DNA of 59,646 nt from Globisporangium splendens (taxonomy: Eukaryota > Oomycota > Peronosporomycetes > Pythiales > Pythiaceae): NCBI GenBank assembly GCA_006386115.1, contig VFIW01000022.1, forward strand, positions 600,307-659,952. The letters run 5' to 3'. The notes under the pieces are model-generated. The model ran no database searches and was not told where the DNA came from. It worked only from the letters and a program-made list of their open reading frames with translations. This document shows positions 46,948 through 57,467 of the stretch, piece by piece; positions within the stretch are counted from its first letter, which is position 1, and the number at the start of each line of letters is the position of its first letter. The translations under genes were made by a program, and so were the position numbers.

Positions 46948-49397
46948 ATGAACGCCAACATCACGTGCGCGTTTGACCCTCAGGCGTGCCGCCACCCGTC
47001 GCTGTTTGTCGCCGAATATAAACGGTAAACACAACGAGATCCCATCACGCATCCCACCGAGATTAGTCTGACCCTGTGTGTGTGTGTGTGCATGGTTGCA
47101 GGACCAACCGCACGAAAGGCACCAAGATCCTGCGCTGCTTCCCGCATTGCTGCCCCGAGCACGTGAACCGCAGCTACTGCGGGTCGGGGCTCTACGTGAG
47201 TGTCACGAACGCGCGGCCTGACCTGGTGGTGTTCGCGCACTTTGAAGAGTCCGACGCCAACTTTCTGAGCGTCGGCGACGAGATCGACGTCAACACCGTC
47301 GCTGAGTCGATCCAGACCGAGCAGACACCCAAGGGCGAGTGGATCGAAGGGTTCTCGCAGTCGTCAGCCTGCCAGGTGAGTCTCCCTGTTGTCCATCTAG
47401 TATACTGAAGAGTGTTGACAATACTGACACGAACGTTTCGCATGTCCACTTTTGCAACGCATTAGACCACCCACTTGTTTGAGATCAACCCCGGCGCGCG
47501 GTGGTACTACGAATGGGAAAGTGCTGCGACCAAAGCGCAGCGGTTCACCAAGCACGTGCTTCGCGTCTATGTCTTTGAGCGGGTGGCCAAGCACGAACCT
47601 TCGGCACAAGCCATGCTGCATGTCGTTGCGCTTACCACGTCGAGCGAATTCATGGTCGTCTCCTACCGTCGAGCGACAGCCGAGCTTCGCGCTGATCGAC
47701 GCATCCTGGCGATGCTCGCGGATAGCGCAGGAACGGGCCACGCGGTGCAAGCCATTGTGGATGTCGACAGGAAAGAAGTGCTGCTCCCGCTGCAACAGCA
47801 GCTGCAGCTGCTGAGCACGTCGTCGCCAGAACACCAAAGTCTGATGCCGTGGAGCCAGCAGTCCCCACCGTATCGTGGCGTGGACAGAGCGCCAGACACA
47901 CAAGAACTCGGCAAGGCGATGTGGCAAGAGCTCAAGCTTTGGGAAAGTTCACACCCAGAGACACTACTCAAGAGTAAGCACCTCACCATTTTGTGCGCGT
48001 TTCTCATGAACGTGGATGCGCTGCAGTTCACCCACATCCTGAGCCATTGGAGCACGATCTTCGCTGACCTCGTGGACAACTGCCCATTGTCTCCAACGAA
48101 CCAGCAGCGGCACTTCCCAGGCGGCGAAACCAACCAACTTATCCCTGTTGGCCACTCCAGGATCTCGTGGTACTTTCTGACAAAACTCGCGGCTCAGCAG
48201 CGCCATCAACAGCAACAGACAGGACACCCTATGCAGTCTCAAGCCCCCGAAACGGTTGATGCGCTGTCCCATTTGGTGCAGACGTGTGCTGCTCTCGTCG
48301 GATGGCTCGTCTTTGATGGAAACAACCTCAGCCTTTACCGCGAGCTCTTTGCCGAGTACACGAACGTCCTCCTCGACAAGGACGCGCTTCGTGGCTCGTT
48401 CATCAAGTGGATCAACCTCGTGTACGACTTGATCGATCGGTTCCTCGCCTTGTCACCCCGTGGTGGACAGCCTTTGTTTCCGTCCATGCGAGTTTTGGCC
48501 GAGGAGATCATCTCGATCGCGTTCAAGCGCGACGACCTGCAGACGCTCCGCGCAGCGGTGTTGAGCGCTCTCTCAGCGACATCTATGATGGGGCTGCAAA
48601 GCTTTGTCGCTCAGGTCCGCAGCAACTTTGTGCGCACGCAAGTCGAGAGTCCTCGATCCCGAACTACTCGCGGCATGGCACTGACTCGTGTGCTACAACG
48701 ATTCGCGTCGCCATTCCAAGGCAGCTGGTGCTTTGACGGTACGCAAACAGTCATTGAACAAGTACCTTCAGGCGACGTACGCGGCATCAGTGTCCTTGAT
48801 CTGCTTGACTGGATGCGCGAGTGTGGTAGCGTGACGCTGCAAGTGGACGATGACGAGCGAATTTATGTGCGCTCGATGTGGAGCCTGACTGCACCCGAAG
48901 ATGGCGCGGTTGATCAGCGAGGCATGCTGCTGATCGCAGACACCCACGCCAGAGTGTTTTCCCACTTTCCTAGTGGCCTCTCAAGCATGATCCCATTGGG
49001 CGGAAGAAACTTTGGAGATTACCACGCGCACTTCGCATCGCCAGACGTTCTGGTGCTTGAGCTGTACGCTTGGCCGGAGAGTGCTGCTGGTCCTGCATCG
49101 ACTGCGTCGTCTTCACACGAGTCCCCAGGAGTGCAAGCGTGGGCAGCAGGTGCTTCACCAGCAGCGAGCTCGCCCCCAGCGGTTCGTTGGGTGCTTCGTT
49201 TGTCTATCGAGCAAGTCGGAGGACCTTCATCAGCAACGCATTCATCCATTTTACGCGTGGAAGCGGTCGTCGAGCACGCGCTCCAACGAGAGCCGCTCGC
49301 CGAGGGCAGTAGCTGCAGCATTCAGGAAAAACTGGTAGTGGTGGACCACTGGGAGCCTGCTTTTCGAATGAGCGCCGTCTACCGCCGAGTACACTGA
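46948..49397 (+). CDS. Conserved-looking protein of unknown function, 760 residues
   Basis: Three exons, 46948-47024, 47102-47375 and 47466-49397, joined by GT-AG introns in matching phase. The N-terminal 60 residues contain several Cys/His (CAFDPQACRHP; CFPHCCPEHVNRSYC) that could bind zinc. The next 150 residues look like a compact beta-rich domain (LYVSVTNARPDLVVFAHFE; RWYYEWES). The remainder is mostly helical with Gln-rich and Ala/Ser-rich linkers, and one region (WCFDGTQTVIEQVPSG to VHVD-like strands) suggests a second globular domain. No signal peptide, membrane helix or catalytic motif is recognised. The coding frame is intact over 2.3 kb. Confidence 0.75.
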
Positions 49398-50911
49398 GTC
49401 CTCTGTATTCCAGACGCGAATGCAGGATCGCATTAACTTATTATTTCCTGAAAGTCGAGGTGCCTTGATCTACTTTAGATCACTAGTACTAAGCAAAAAT
49501 GAACCGCGTTCTGAGTGTACGTCTCTGTGATGCTTTTAGCTCATCAACGTATGAAAAGAGGAGTCGAATGGTTCCGGATTGAGGACGTGCACGTAGATTG
49601 CCTGGCTGCACTTGCTCCTAAACATTGAAGTTGCGAGTGAACAACATAAAAATGGAGGACAAAATAGAGACGAATGAGAGTGTACAGAGTTGTTCTTTGT
49701 TCTGACGCCACCTTAATTTGACAACATCCTTAGTTTAGTAACATTTTCTCTGGATCGTTAGTTTCCCGCACAAATAGTGATATTTGATGTCGTTATCACT
49801 GATTAACGACAATTGGGATCGTTAGTGACACCGAAACACCGGGATTATACATGCAGGTCGCCTAGATTCAGCCCTCGTTGAGAGGGACTTTTATCCCATT
49901 TCAGTGCGTTTGGAACACTCACAATTTATTGAGCCAACTCATCTACTACCCTTTGCTTGGGACTACATAGGCAGACTTTAACGACACTTTAGTTTACCGA
50001 CCACAGGTGTCGAATCAATGTATGGCGTTAAAACAATGGATGACTCTGTGTCACGGTCAGAAAGTAAGCATGCGAAAGTTTGAACAGCCAATCATCCTTC
50101 GTGGCTCGTCTTTACCCCAATTTTCCTACCCCAAAAATCGAGAAGATTCGAGTTTGCAGGAGGTTTGTTCTCATTGGATAATATGCACCACCTGGTGGGA
50201 TAGGAGATTTGATTCTATTGGCTACAAATCAGGAACATCTGTGGCCACTCGACTCTTTCAATGCACTGTAATAATAATAACCAATGGCATGCTTGATGGG
50301 ATGAGCGATGAATAGGTGTGGATGTCATTCACTGGGAAGTGGATGCCTCACAGTTGCAAATGGAAGAATAGATGCGATTGGTTGTCCATACTTCCTTTCT
50401 AACCATGATAACACCTCCAGAGAGAGAACCTGAAAAATGCAATAAACAAGGGATTTGGGTCTTGCCATTCCGGAGTTCTTCGAGCTGGACCAACAGTTCG
50501 CGGGTCAACCCTCCGCCTCGACGCATGCGAACGTTGCACTGAAGGGAGGCGTCCCAGTGACCAGTCACGTTCCGTCTACGATCGACCCAGCCCCTCCAGA
50601 GATACGAACTAGTATTAGTTAAAGGTGTGGCTCCTCCAAGCATCGACCGCCGCGCTCCAGTACAATTCGTTCATTCATTCAAACAAGGGATTTCCTAAAG
50701 GCATCCTCCCAAAAAACTAAAGAAACACTTTGTACAATAACACCAGTAATTACCGGTAAAAGTGTCCATGCGAACAAAAATAGAAAAGAATATTAACCCC
50801 TCACTGACCACGCTGATTTGGCGGTTTCTCAAATTTTGCAAACATGTTGTCAGATTCACCTTGTTGGAATAAGACTACGCTTGATTTTTGGTTTGCCTTC
50901 CGTCAGTACGA
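49398..50911. other. Non-coding interval with a SINE-like insert
   Basis: No gene recognised. The only structured element is the insert at 50457-50680, listed separately. A/T-rich stretches with repeated ATCGTTAGT words occur near 49750-49830. Confidence 0.6.
50457..50680 (-). mobile_element. Candidate SINE-like retroposon, 224 bp
   Basis: The segment is flanked by perfect 13-bp direct repeats AAACAAGGGATTT (50444-50456 and 50681-50693). Next to the second repeat is a simple (TTCA)n tail. Long target duplications plus a simple-repeat tail are typical of LINE-mobilised sequences. A B-box-like GGGTCAACCCT is only a weak match to the pol III consensus. Confidence 0.4.
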
Positions 50912-51563
50912 TGTAATGGTCTGAAACCAGCCATCACATGAAGGTGGATCTGTTCCCAGATCTAGTGTGACACACACCACCTTCAGTGTGCATTGTGGAG
51001 AGACAATTAACAAAGGGATTACAGTACGACAGTCCCCACATGCACATGTGACGTCATCCCATGACGTCACGAGCGCTCTCTGTGCTGATCAGTGCAGAAT
51101 GTTGTTCACATGTACTAATCAGTACAGAGTGATGACATCCATGTACTAATCAAGTACTGAGTGATGGTTCCTACTTGGGAAACTGCACTGGTGATGAGAC
51201 CGACGTGTGTCTGCCACCTAAAGTGAGTGGCTGTAGCCAATCACTTTGCAGGGAATTTTCCACGGGACTTCAAGTTCAAGCTTCTCGAAGATCTCGTGGG
51301 TTCAACCTCAGTGTACCCAAGGTTTTATATATCAGATTCATAGGTTTTATTGTGTATGTTTAGGTTTTAGTTATAAAACCTCTAGGAGCCCTTGGGGTTC
51401 ATTTACAAGTAGCGACAGGAACCATAAGCATTTTTAATTCAGTTGCAAATTTTCTCTCAAGCCCTCAAGTCGTTCTTCTCTCCCTCCAAGTCGGGATTGC
51501 TTCCTCGTCGCACAAGCGTGTGTGCCGTGTTTTGGGGACTGTTTGGAACAGCGCCCCATTACA
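50912..51563 (+). repeat. Family B LTR, upstream copy (652 bp)
   Basis: Homologous to 57889-58508 and to the solo LTR at 8529-9181. It contains two perfect TGACGTCA palindromes at 51049-51056 and 51062-51069, and hyphenated palindromes such as TGTACTAATCAGTACA at 51111-51126. It probably holds the element promoter. Confidence 0.92.
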
Positions 51564-51565
51564 CC

Positions 51566-51578
51566 TGGTAGCACTTCG
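51566..51578 (+). other. Primer-binding site of the family B element
   Basis: TGGTAGCACTTCG lies two bases inside the 5' LTR, the same spacing as in family A and in the downstream family B copy (58511). The first eight bases suit an initiator-tRNA-like 3' end. The primer identity is inferred. Confidence 0.65.
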
Positions 51579-51667
51579 AGCGGTCCTTCCAGCGACCAAG
51601 CCAAGAAAGGTTTGACGAAGCGGCTTTGAGCACTTCGCGCATTCCTGTCCAAGACCTACTTCCGTCT

Positions 51668-52798
51668 ATGTCTGAGAACATGGAAGGAGTAGATGTGCCA
51701 CTCGGTCCAGCAGTACCGGAAACTGTCGAGTTGACGAATGAGTATTTTCCTCATTTGTCTTCTTATGAGTGGTCGGCGCTGGAGCGGATGCGAAACGTCA
51801 TCGGGGAGGCTGCTGTAATCAGCCTGCTACGATCGGCGTCTCCTGAAGACCAGAAGAACGCCGCGGTCAGTTTCATGCACCACGAGATTATTGAATCTCG
51901 AAAGCAGGTCGCAACCCCTGTTTCGTCCTTCAGGACGGTGCCGCTGAAGCTGGATGTCTCTCCGTATCGTGGCGGAGAGAACGAGCCTCTTTCGAGATGG
52001 TTCGTCGAGTTGGATGCAGCTATCACTGCAAGACAACTGCGAGACCCAATGCAGCGAGTGTTGTTCGCGATGTCCAACCTTGCGGGTCGTGCAAAGAGCT
52101 GGGCTTATGGGAAGCGTTTGTCAGATCCAAACTGCTTCTACAGCTACGAAGACTTCAAGGCAGAGCTCAAGGCAGCGTTTGAACCACCGCAGAGTGAGTT
52201 CCGTGCGCGTGCCGAGTTCCTCAAGCTTCGCCAAGGCCGTTTCGATCTGCATTCGTATGCACAACGAGCGCGCTTCCTGGTCTCAAGCATCGTGGACGAG
52301 CCGATTGACGTTTCGACGCAAGTTGTGACGTTCATGACGGGTCTGAACGACGGGCCAATCCGGAACCAATTGTTCCGTGAGTATCCCAAGACGCTGGACG
52401 AAGCCATCAGCCGTGCGATGCAAGAAGAGTTCAGCATCAAGCAAGCCAAGTTCCAAGGGTTTGCGTCGAGACCTATGCGGCAATCAAATGTCGCGCACGA
52501 TGGCCCAGAGCCGATGGACATCTCGTACATTTCCACGCCTGGAAATGAACGTCCTCGCAACGATGGAAAATGTTTCCGTTGTGGGAAGTCGGGTCACTTC
52601 GCTCGGAACTGCAAAGTGTCTTTGCCTGACCGGCAAACGACACAGGGTTCGCGCTCGAACAACTACGGTCGCGGCCGTGGGTTCGATCGTTCCCAACGTT
52701 CAAAAACGGGAACGACCAGTAGGGGCGGGGCCTCCTACTGGGCTCGAAAAGAGGACTGTGTTTGTGGATACACAGGACTCTGGCCCCAATGTGCATGA
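51668..52798 (+). CDS. Family B Gag polyprotein
   Basis: Intact 376-residue Gag from the ATG at 51668 (the frame is open further upstream without ATG). It has the retrotransposon-gag core (a RWFVELDAAITARQLRDPM segment, later DLHSYAQRARFLVSSIV) and one CCHC knuckle (CFRCGKSGHFARNC, about residues 300-313), followed by a basic Gly/Arg tail. It coats and packages element RNA. Pol lies in the +1 frame and overlaps the end of gag, so Pol expression would need a +1 shift or other recoding. It is about 80 percent similar by eye to the Gag at 58616. Confidence 0.88.
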   Translation: MSENMEGVDVPLGPAVPETVELTNEYFPHLSSYEWSALERMRNVIGEAAVISLLRSASPEDQKNAAVSFMHHEIIESRKQVATPVSSFRTVPLKLDVSPYRGGENEPLSRWFVELDAAITARQLRDPMQRVLFAMSNLAGRAKSWAYGKRLSDPNCFYSYEDFKAELKAAFEPPQSEFRARAEFLKLRQGRFDLHSYAQRARFLVSSIVDEPIDVSTQVVTFMTGLNDGPIRNQLFREYPKTLDEAISRAMQEEFSIKQAKFQGFASRPMRQSNVAHDGPEPMDISYISTPGNERPRNDGKCFRCGKSGHFARNCKVSLPDRQTTQGSRSNNYGRGRGFDRSQRSKTGTTSRGGASYWARKEDCVCGYTGLWPQCA

Positions 52799-55700
52799 TG
52801 CACATGCAGTTTCCACGAGGGAGAACAGTGTCAGTCAAACGTCAAGTTTGATCGTTCTCAAAGTTCATGTAGACGGTATTGCAACGCCTCTGCGTGCTTT
52901 GGTTGACACTGGTGCGTCGAACAACTTTGTTCGAAATGAAGTGATCGCCAGGCATGGTGTCTTCGTGCCTGATGCGAATGAAGACAAGACGATGATCGTC
53001 CGGTTGGCCAACGGGTCAACTGTGAAGATGCCGAAGCGCGTGGTGCGCTTGGCAATCAAGTGTGAAGATTTCCGAGGTGAAGACGAGTTTATTTTACTCG
53101 ACCTCGATGACAAGTTTGACATCATCCTGGGCATGCCGTGGTTGAAGCGTTACCAACCTAGCATTGACTGGATGAAGATGAAGATCTCCGTTGACAAGTC
53201 ACGTGATGTTGACTTGTGCTGCACAACAACGGACGAAGTGGTGTGGGTGTATACATCTGTGGAAGAGATCCCGGATGACCCTCGTGATATTGCGGTGTGC
53301 GATGGCCCCCCATGTTCACAAGCGGTACCCATCTTGAAGAAGACTACTGGAGGTGGAGCAGTCAGGCGCCAGAAAAAGACTGTCTCCTTTGCCATCGACC
53401 CTAAGAGCGAGGCGATGTGCGTGGAAGAAACGAATGGGAAAAGAGCCGAAGAGCCATCCCGAGAGAAGAAGAAGAAGACCAGCAAGAAGAGTGTCCCGTG
53501 TGCCCCTGATCAAGGTACAAGTTACGGTGACGAAGGAAGCATCCAAGCACAAGACATTTCAAGCGAGTTTGCGATTATCGCGGTCTACAATGAAGATGGT
53601 GACGTGGATGTAATCCGTCACGTGAAGATTGAAAATCCTCCAAGCTCTGTTGAAGTGTTGATTTCCTTGCCATCGATGAGCAAGAAGACGCTGAAGCGTA
53701 GCCTAGCGAAAGGCGAAATTTCGCAGGTCTGCATGATCGTCGATGTTGACGATGCAGAAGACATCAACACGGTATCAGCAACGGAGGCTGAAGTGTTTGA
53801 TGAGAAGACACGGAAGGAAAGGTTCGAGGAGCAGTCATGGGATGCTCTCAAAACGAACCCCGTGTATGAACTTGTCAAGGAATATGAGGACATATTCCCA
53901 GACAAGGTGCCGGACGAACTGCCATTCGATAGAGGCGTTCGTCATGAGATTGACATACTTCCTGGCACGAAGTATTGTATCACAAGACAGTGGCCGTCGC
54001 CAAGAGAACAAGTCGTTGCGATCGACGAGTTCTTTGCGCAACGTGCCAAGGCTGGGCATGTGCGAGAAAGCAAGTCTCCACATTGTAGCCCAACCTTCTG
54101 TGTGAAGAAGGCAACTGGGGGTTGGCGCATCGTTCACGCTTTCAACAAGCTGAACGACGCTACCATTCCAGCCCAAACTCCGGTTCCACGCAAGGATATG
54201 ATCCTTGATGGAATGGTTGGCAGTACTGTCTTCAGTGCTATCGATCTGAAAGACGGCTTCTATCAGATTCGAATGCGCGAAGACGATGTACCACTAACTG
54301 CAGTGAGTACCCCGAGTGGTATGCTGTGGGAATGGTTAGTGATGCCACAGGGTTTGAAGAATGCTCCTGCGACTTTCAATAGGATGGTCACGAATTTACT
54401 TCGTCCATTGAGAGGGTTTGCACCGAGTTACTTTGACGATATTTTCGTTCATAGTAAAACCACGGGTGAAAAGTCTGACGTTGATGTTCATCTTGATCAT
54501 CTCCGTCAAGTCTTTCAGGTCATGCGAGAGAACAAGCTCTACGCTAACCTGAAGAAGTGCATATTCTTTGCACCAGAGATCCCCGTTCTCGGCTGCTTTG
54601 TGGGAAAGCATGGCGTTCGAGTTGATCCGGAGAAGGTCAAAGCTATTGACGATTGGCCTGTGCCTCAGAATGTCAAACAGCTGAGACAATGGCTGGGTTT
54701 GGCTAACTACTTGCACAAGTACACGCGCAATTATGCAGCGTTGGTGCAACCGCTCACACAGCTCCTGAAGAAGGACATTGAGTGGGAGTGGTCCAGTGAC
54801 CACCAAGCAGCGTTTGCCGAAGTGAAGAGGAGTTTGCGAGAAGCTCCCGTGCTGGCAATCGCAAACCACGACAAGCCTTTTCATGTGGTTTGCGATGCAA
54901 GCGACTATGCCATCGGTTGCGCATTGATGCAACACGATGATGAGGGTCATGAGCGAGTTGTGTCGTATCAATCACGACAACTCCGACCCGCAGAACGGAA
55001 CTACCCAGTTCATGACAAAGAACTTCTGGCGATGAAGTATTCTTTGGTCAAGTTCCGTGTGTATCTGCTTGGCGAGGAGCGCTTTGCGATCTACACAGAT
55101 CATGCGTCGCTGCGTACAGCGGTAAAGACTCCTCACTTGTCGCAAAGAATGGCGAGATGGTTCTCTTTCTTTGCAGAGTACAACTTTGTTGTACACTACA
55201 AGCCAGGCAAGACGAACATCTTAGCCGATGCGCTGTCAAGACGTCCGGACTATGATCCGAAGACCAAGAGCGAAGACACGGACGGAGCGTGTCGACTCTG
55301 TGAAGACATTCAAGCGATCGCAGTGCAAGCAACGACTACAGTGCGAGAAGAGATCGTCGAAGGGTACAAGTCTGACGAAACATGTCAGGACTTGTTGAAG
55401 TATTTCAAGGACCCTTCGGACAAAGCACTGCAAGGTCTTCCGTCACGCACAAGGTCGCGAGTTCACCGCTTCCGAGTACACAATGGGTTGTTGTACTATG
55501 CGGTTGAACAAGGGGATACAGCAAGGGTTGTTGTTCCCAACGACGAAGGTCTGCGTCATCGACTCTTGTGTGAGTACCATGACAGTCCTTCGGGTGGCCA
55601 TCTCGGACGTGAGAAAACGTTTCTCAGTCTTTCCCGGGATTACTACTGGCCACACATGTACAAGTGGGTTCGCAAGCATGTGAGGACTTGCGAGATCTGC

Positions 55701-57467
55701 CAACGAGTGAAACCTTCTGGTTCCACTCATGCCCCACTTCGTTCATTGGCTGTCCCATCGGACAGTTGGAAGTCTGTGAGTATGGATTTCATATTCGGAC
55801 TTCCACGTGACAAACACGGACGCAATGGCATCCTTGTGTTTGTGGACCGATTCAGCAAGATGGTCCATCTTGCGCCTGTTTCGGACAAGATCTCAGCCGA
55901 AATGACGGCCAAGGTCTTTGTAGACGTCGTATTCCGTCTGCATGGCCTGCCCGTTGAGATCGTGTCTGACCGTGACACTCGGTTTACGTCCAAGTTCTGG
56001 CGTGCACTGTTCGGACTTCTGGACACCAAGTTGTCCATGTCAACAGCGGCACATCCTGAAACGGATGGTCAAACTGAACGAGTGAATCGTGTCCTCGAAG
56101 ACGTGTTGCGCAGTTATGCGACGTCTTTCGGAGAGTGGAGTGAGTTTCTCCCTCTCGCAGAGTTTGCGTTGAACAACTCCACGCATGTCTCGACAGGTCA
56201 CTCTCCATTTTATGTGAACTATGGCATTCATCCTCGAGTGCCTGCTTCCATAATGGGTGAGGTCTCTACCTTAAGTGGGGGAGGGACTCCGGCTAAAGGC
56301 AATAAGCCGCAGTCGTCGTATGACCTGAATGCTGTTGCCGAGTTAAAAGCGAATTTTGACTCGATGAAACCCCTCAACGACATGACAAGTCGTGAGGAAC
56401 AGCAAGTCGATGACTTTATTGTGAGGAGACAAGCCGTTGTGAGGTTTGTTCGAGACGCAATCGCGAAGGCTCAGGATCTGCAAAAGGAGCAAGCAGACAA
56501 GAGCGGAAGGAAGAACAAGCAAGTGTATAAGATCAATGATCTTGTATTACTTAGCACGGCGAACTTGCCTGAACACGCAGTGTCCAACTTGGGAAGCTCG
56601 AAGCTTCTGCCAAGGTTCATTGGACCGTTCAAGGTAGTGAAATGCAATGGTGATGCCTATACGCTAGACATACCTACACGCATGCGTCTACACCCGACAT
56701 TTTATGTGGGTAGACTAAAGCCTTACCTTCCAAGCGGATCAGCTGATCCTACGAGATCTTCCGCAAACGATCAAGCTGATCTTGAAGACTCTCCACTTGA
56801 TTGCGAAGAGCAAACAGCTCATCGCTTTGGAGATTCTTCTCGGCGTAAAGGCGCTGAAGCACATCGAAGGACTCCTCCTTCACAGCTTCCAGCACGAGAA
56901 GGCGCGAGTTATACTCCTTGCGGAGTACCTCAAGAGCCGTCCCTGCCTCTTCCACAGAGCGCAGTAGACGTTCGTGATGCATTTCACGAGCCTTCTCAGC
57001 CTTTTGGAGTCGCTCAAGTTCGCCCTGGACTTGCTCGAACCGTTGCTCGAAACGGGACTCCAAAGCCCGATACTGGGCGGGACCAAAGGTCAGCGAGTCG
57101 ATCCGCGACTCCTGCTCCTTCACTTGGTCCTCGAGGCTCTCGCACCGATCCGAAAGGATCGCATCGCGAACTTCCAGTGTCTCAATCTGAGCGCGATGAG
57201 CACTCTTCCACTTCCAGAGTCGCTCAATCGTTTTGGCGTTCAGCCCCACCCCTATTGTTAGACTCTCAGGGAGTTCATCGCTGGGTGGTTGAGTCGATTG
57301 TTGATCATGAGGATCGACCGACTCGTGGGAAGAAGCGGTTGAGTCCTCAACGCTTCTACAGAGTTCGGTGGCGTGGATATCCACCGAGCTCGGACACGTG
57401 GGAACCACGGCAGACGATGGAGTCTGATGTTCCCGACGTGGTCCGCAGCTACGAGAACTGCTTGTAG
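52707..57467 (+). CDS. Family B Pol: protease, RT, RNase H, integrase, chromodomain
   Basis: One open frame without a stop; the true start is set by the gag-pol junction, so 52707 is approximate. The order is aspartic protease (VDTGASNN, 52902-52925), an acidic/Lys linker, RT with the active site YFDD (54429-54440, where YLDD or YVDD is usual), RNase H (VVCDASDYAIG, near 54890), and integrase with an HHCC segment (CEYHDSPSGGHLG ... CEICQR) and D,D,E residues (SMDF, SDRDTRF, DGQTERVN). A roughly 170-residue Pro/Ser/Arg linker leads to a C-terminal chromodomain (FYRVRWRGYPPSSDTWEP) and a TAG stop at 57465. The linker overlaps the antisense coiled-coil ORF. Confidence 0.9.
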   Translation, partial: RERPVGAGPPTGLEKRTVFVDTQDSGPNVHDAHAVSTRENSVSQTSSLIVLKVHVDGIATPLRALVDTGASNNFVRNEVIARHGVFVPDANEDKTMIVRLANGSTVKMPKRVVRLAIKCEDFRGEDEFILLDLDDKFDIILGMPWLKRYQPSIDWMKMKISVDKSRDVDLCCTTTDEVVWVYTSVEEIPDDPRDIAVCDGPPCSQAVPILKKTTGGGAVRRQKKTVSFAIDPKSEAMCVEETNGKRAEEPSREKKKKTSKKSVPCAPDQGTSYGDEGSIQAQDISSEFAIIAVYNEDGDVDVIRHVKIENPPSSVEVLISLPSMSKKTLKRSLAKGEISQVCMIVDVDDAEDINTVSATEAEVFDEKTRKERFEEQSWDALKTNPVYELVKEYEDIFPDKVPDELPFDRGVRHEIDILPGTKYCITRQWPSPREQVVAIDEFFAQRAKAGHVRESKSPHCSPTFCVKKATGGWRIVHAFNKLNDATIPAQTPVPRKDMILDGMVGSTVFSAIDLKDGFYQIRMREDDVPLTAVSTPSGMLWEWLVMPQGLKNAPATFNRMVTNLLRPLRGFAPSYFDDIFVHSKTTGEKSDVDVHLDHLRQVFQVMRENKLYANLKKCIFFAPEIPVLGCFVGKHGVRVDPEKVKAIDDWPVPQNVKQLRQWLGLANYLHKYTRNYAALVQPLTQLLKKDIEWEWSSDHQAAFAEVKRSLREAPVLAIANHDKPFHVVCDASDYAIGCALMQHDDEGHERVVSYQSRQLRPAERNYPVHDKELLAMKYSLVKFRVYLLGEERFAIYTDHASLRTAVKTPHLSQRMARWFSFFAEYNFVVHYKPGKTNILADALSRRPDYDPKTKSEDTDGACRLCEDIQAIAVQATTTVREEIVEGYKSDETCQDLLKYFKDPSDKALQGLPSRTRSRVHRFRVHNGLLYYAVEQGDTARVVVPNDEGLRHRLLCEYHDSPSGGHLGREKTFLSLSRDYYWPHMYKWVRKHVRTCEICQRVKPSGSTHAPLRSLAVPSDSWKSVSMDFIFGLPRDKHGRNGILVFVDRFSKMVHLAPVSDKISAEMTAKVFVDVVFRLHGLPVEIVSDRDTRFTSKFWRALFGLLDTKLSMSTAAHPETDGQTERVNRVLEDVLRSYATSFGEWSEFLPLAEFALNNSTHVSTGHSPFYVNYGIHPRVPASIMGEVSTLSGGGTPAKGNKPQSSYDLNAVAELKANFDSMKPLNDMTSREEQQVDDFIVRRQAVVRFVRDAIAKAQDLQKEQADKSGRKNKQVYKINDLVLLSTANLPEHAVSNLGSSKLLPRFIGPFKVVKCNGDAYTLDIPTRMRLHPTFYVGRLKPYLPSGSADPTRSSANDQADLEDSPLDCEEQTAHRFGDSSRRKGAEAHRRTPPSQLPAREGASYTPCGVPQEPSLPLPQSAVDVRDAFHEPSQPFGVAQVRPGLARTVARNGTPKPDTGRDQRSASRSATPAPSLGPRGSRTDPKGSHRELPVSQSERDEHSSTSRVAQSFWRSAPPLLLDSQGVHRWVVESIVDHEDRPTRGKKRLSPQRFYRVRWRGYPPSSDTWEPRQTMESDVPDVVRSYENCL

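Noticed and set aside
52377..52706. N-terminal extension of family B pol to 52377
   Set aside because: This stretch is the +1 shadow of gag, including its zinc knuckle. Real pol coding begins only around the gag end.
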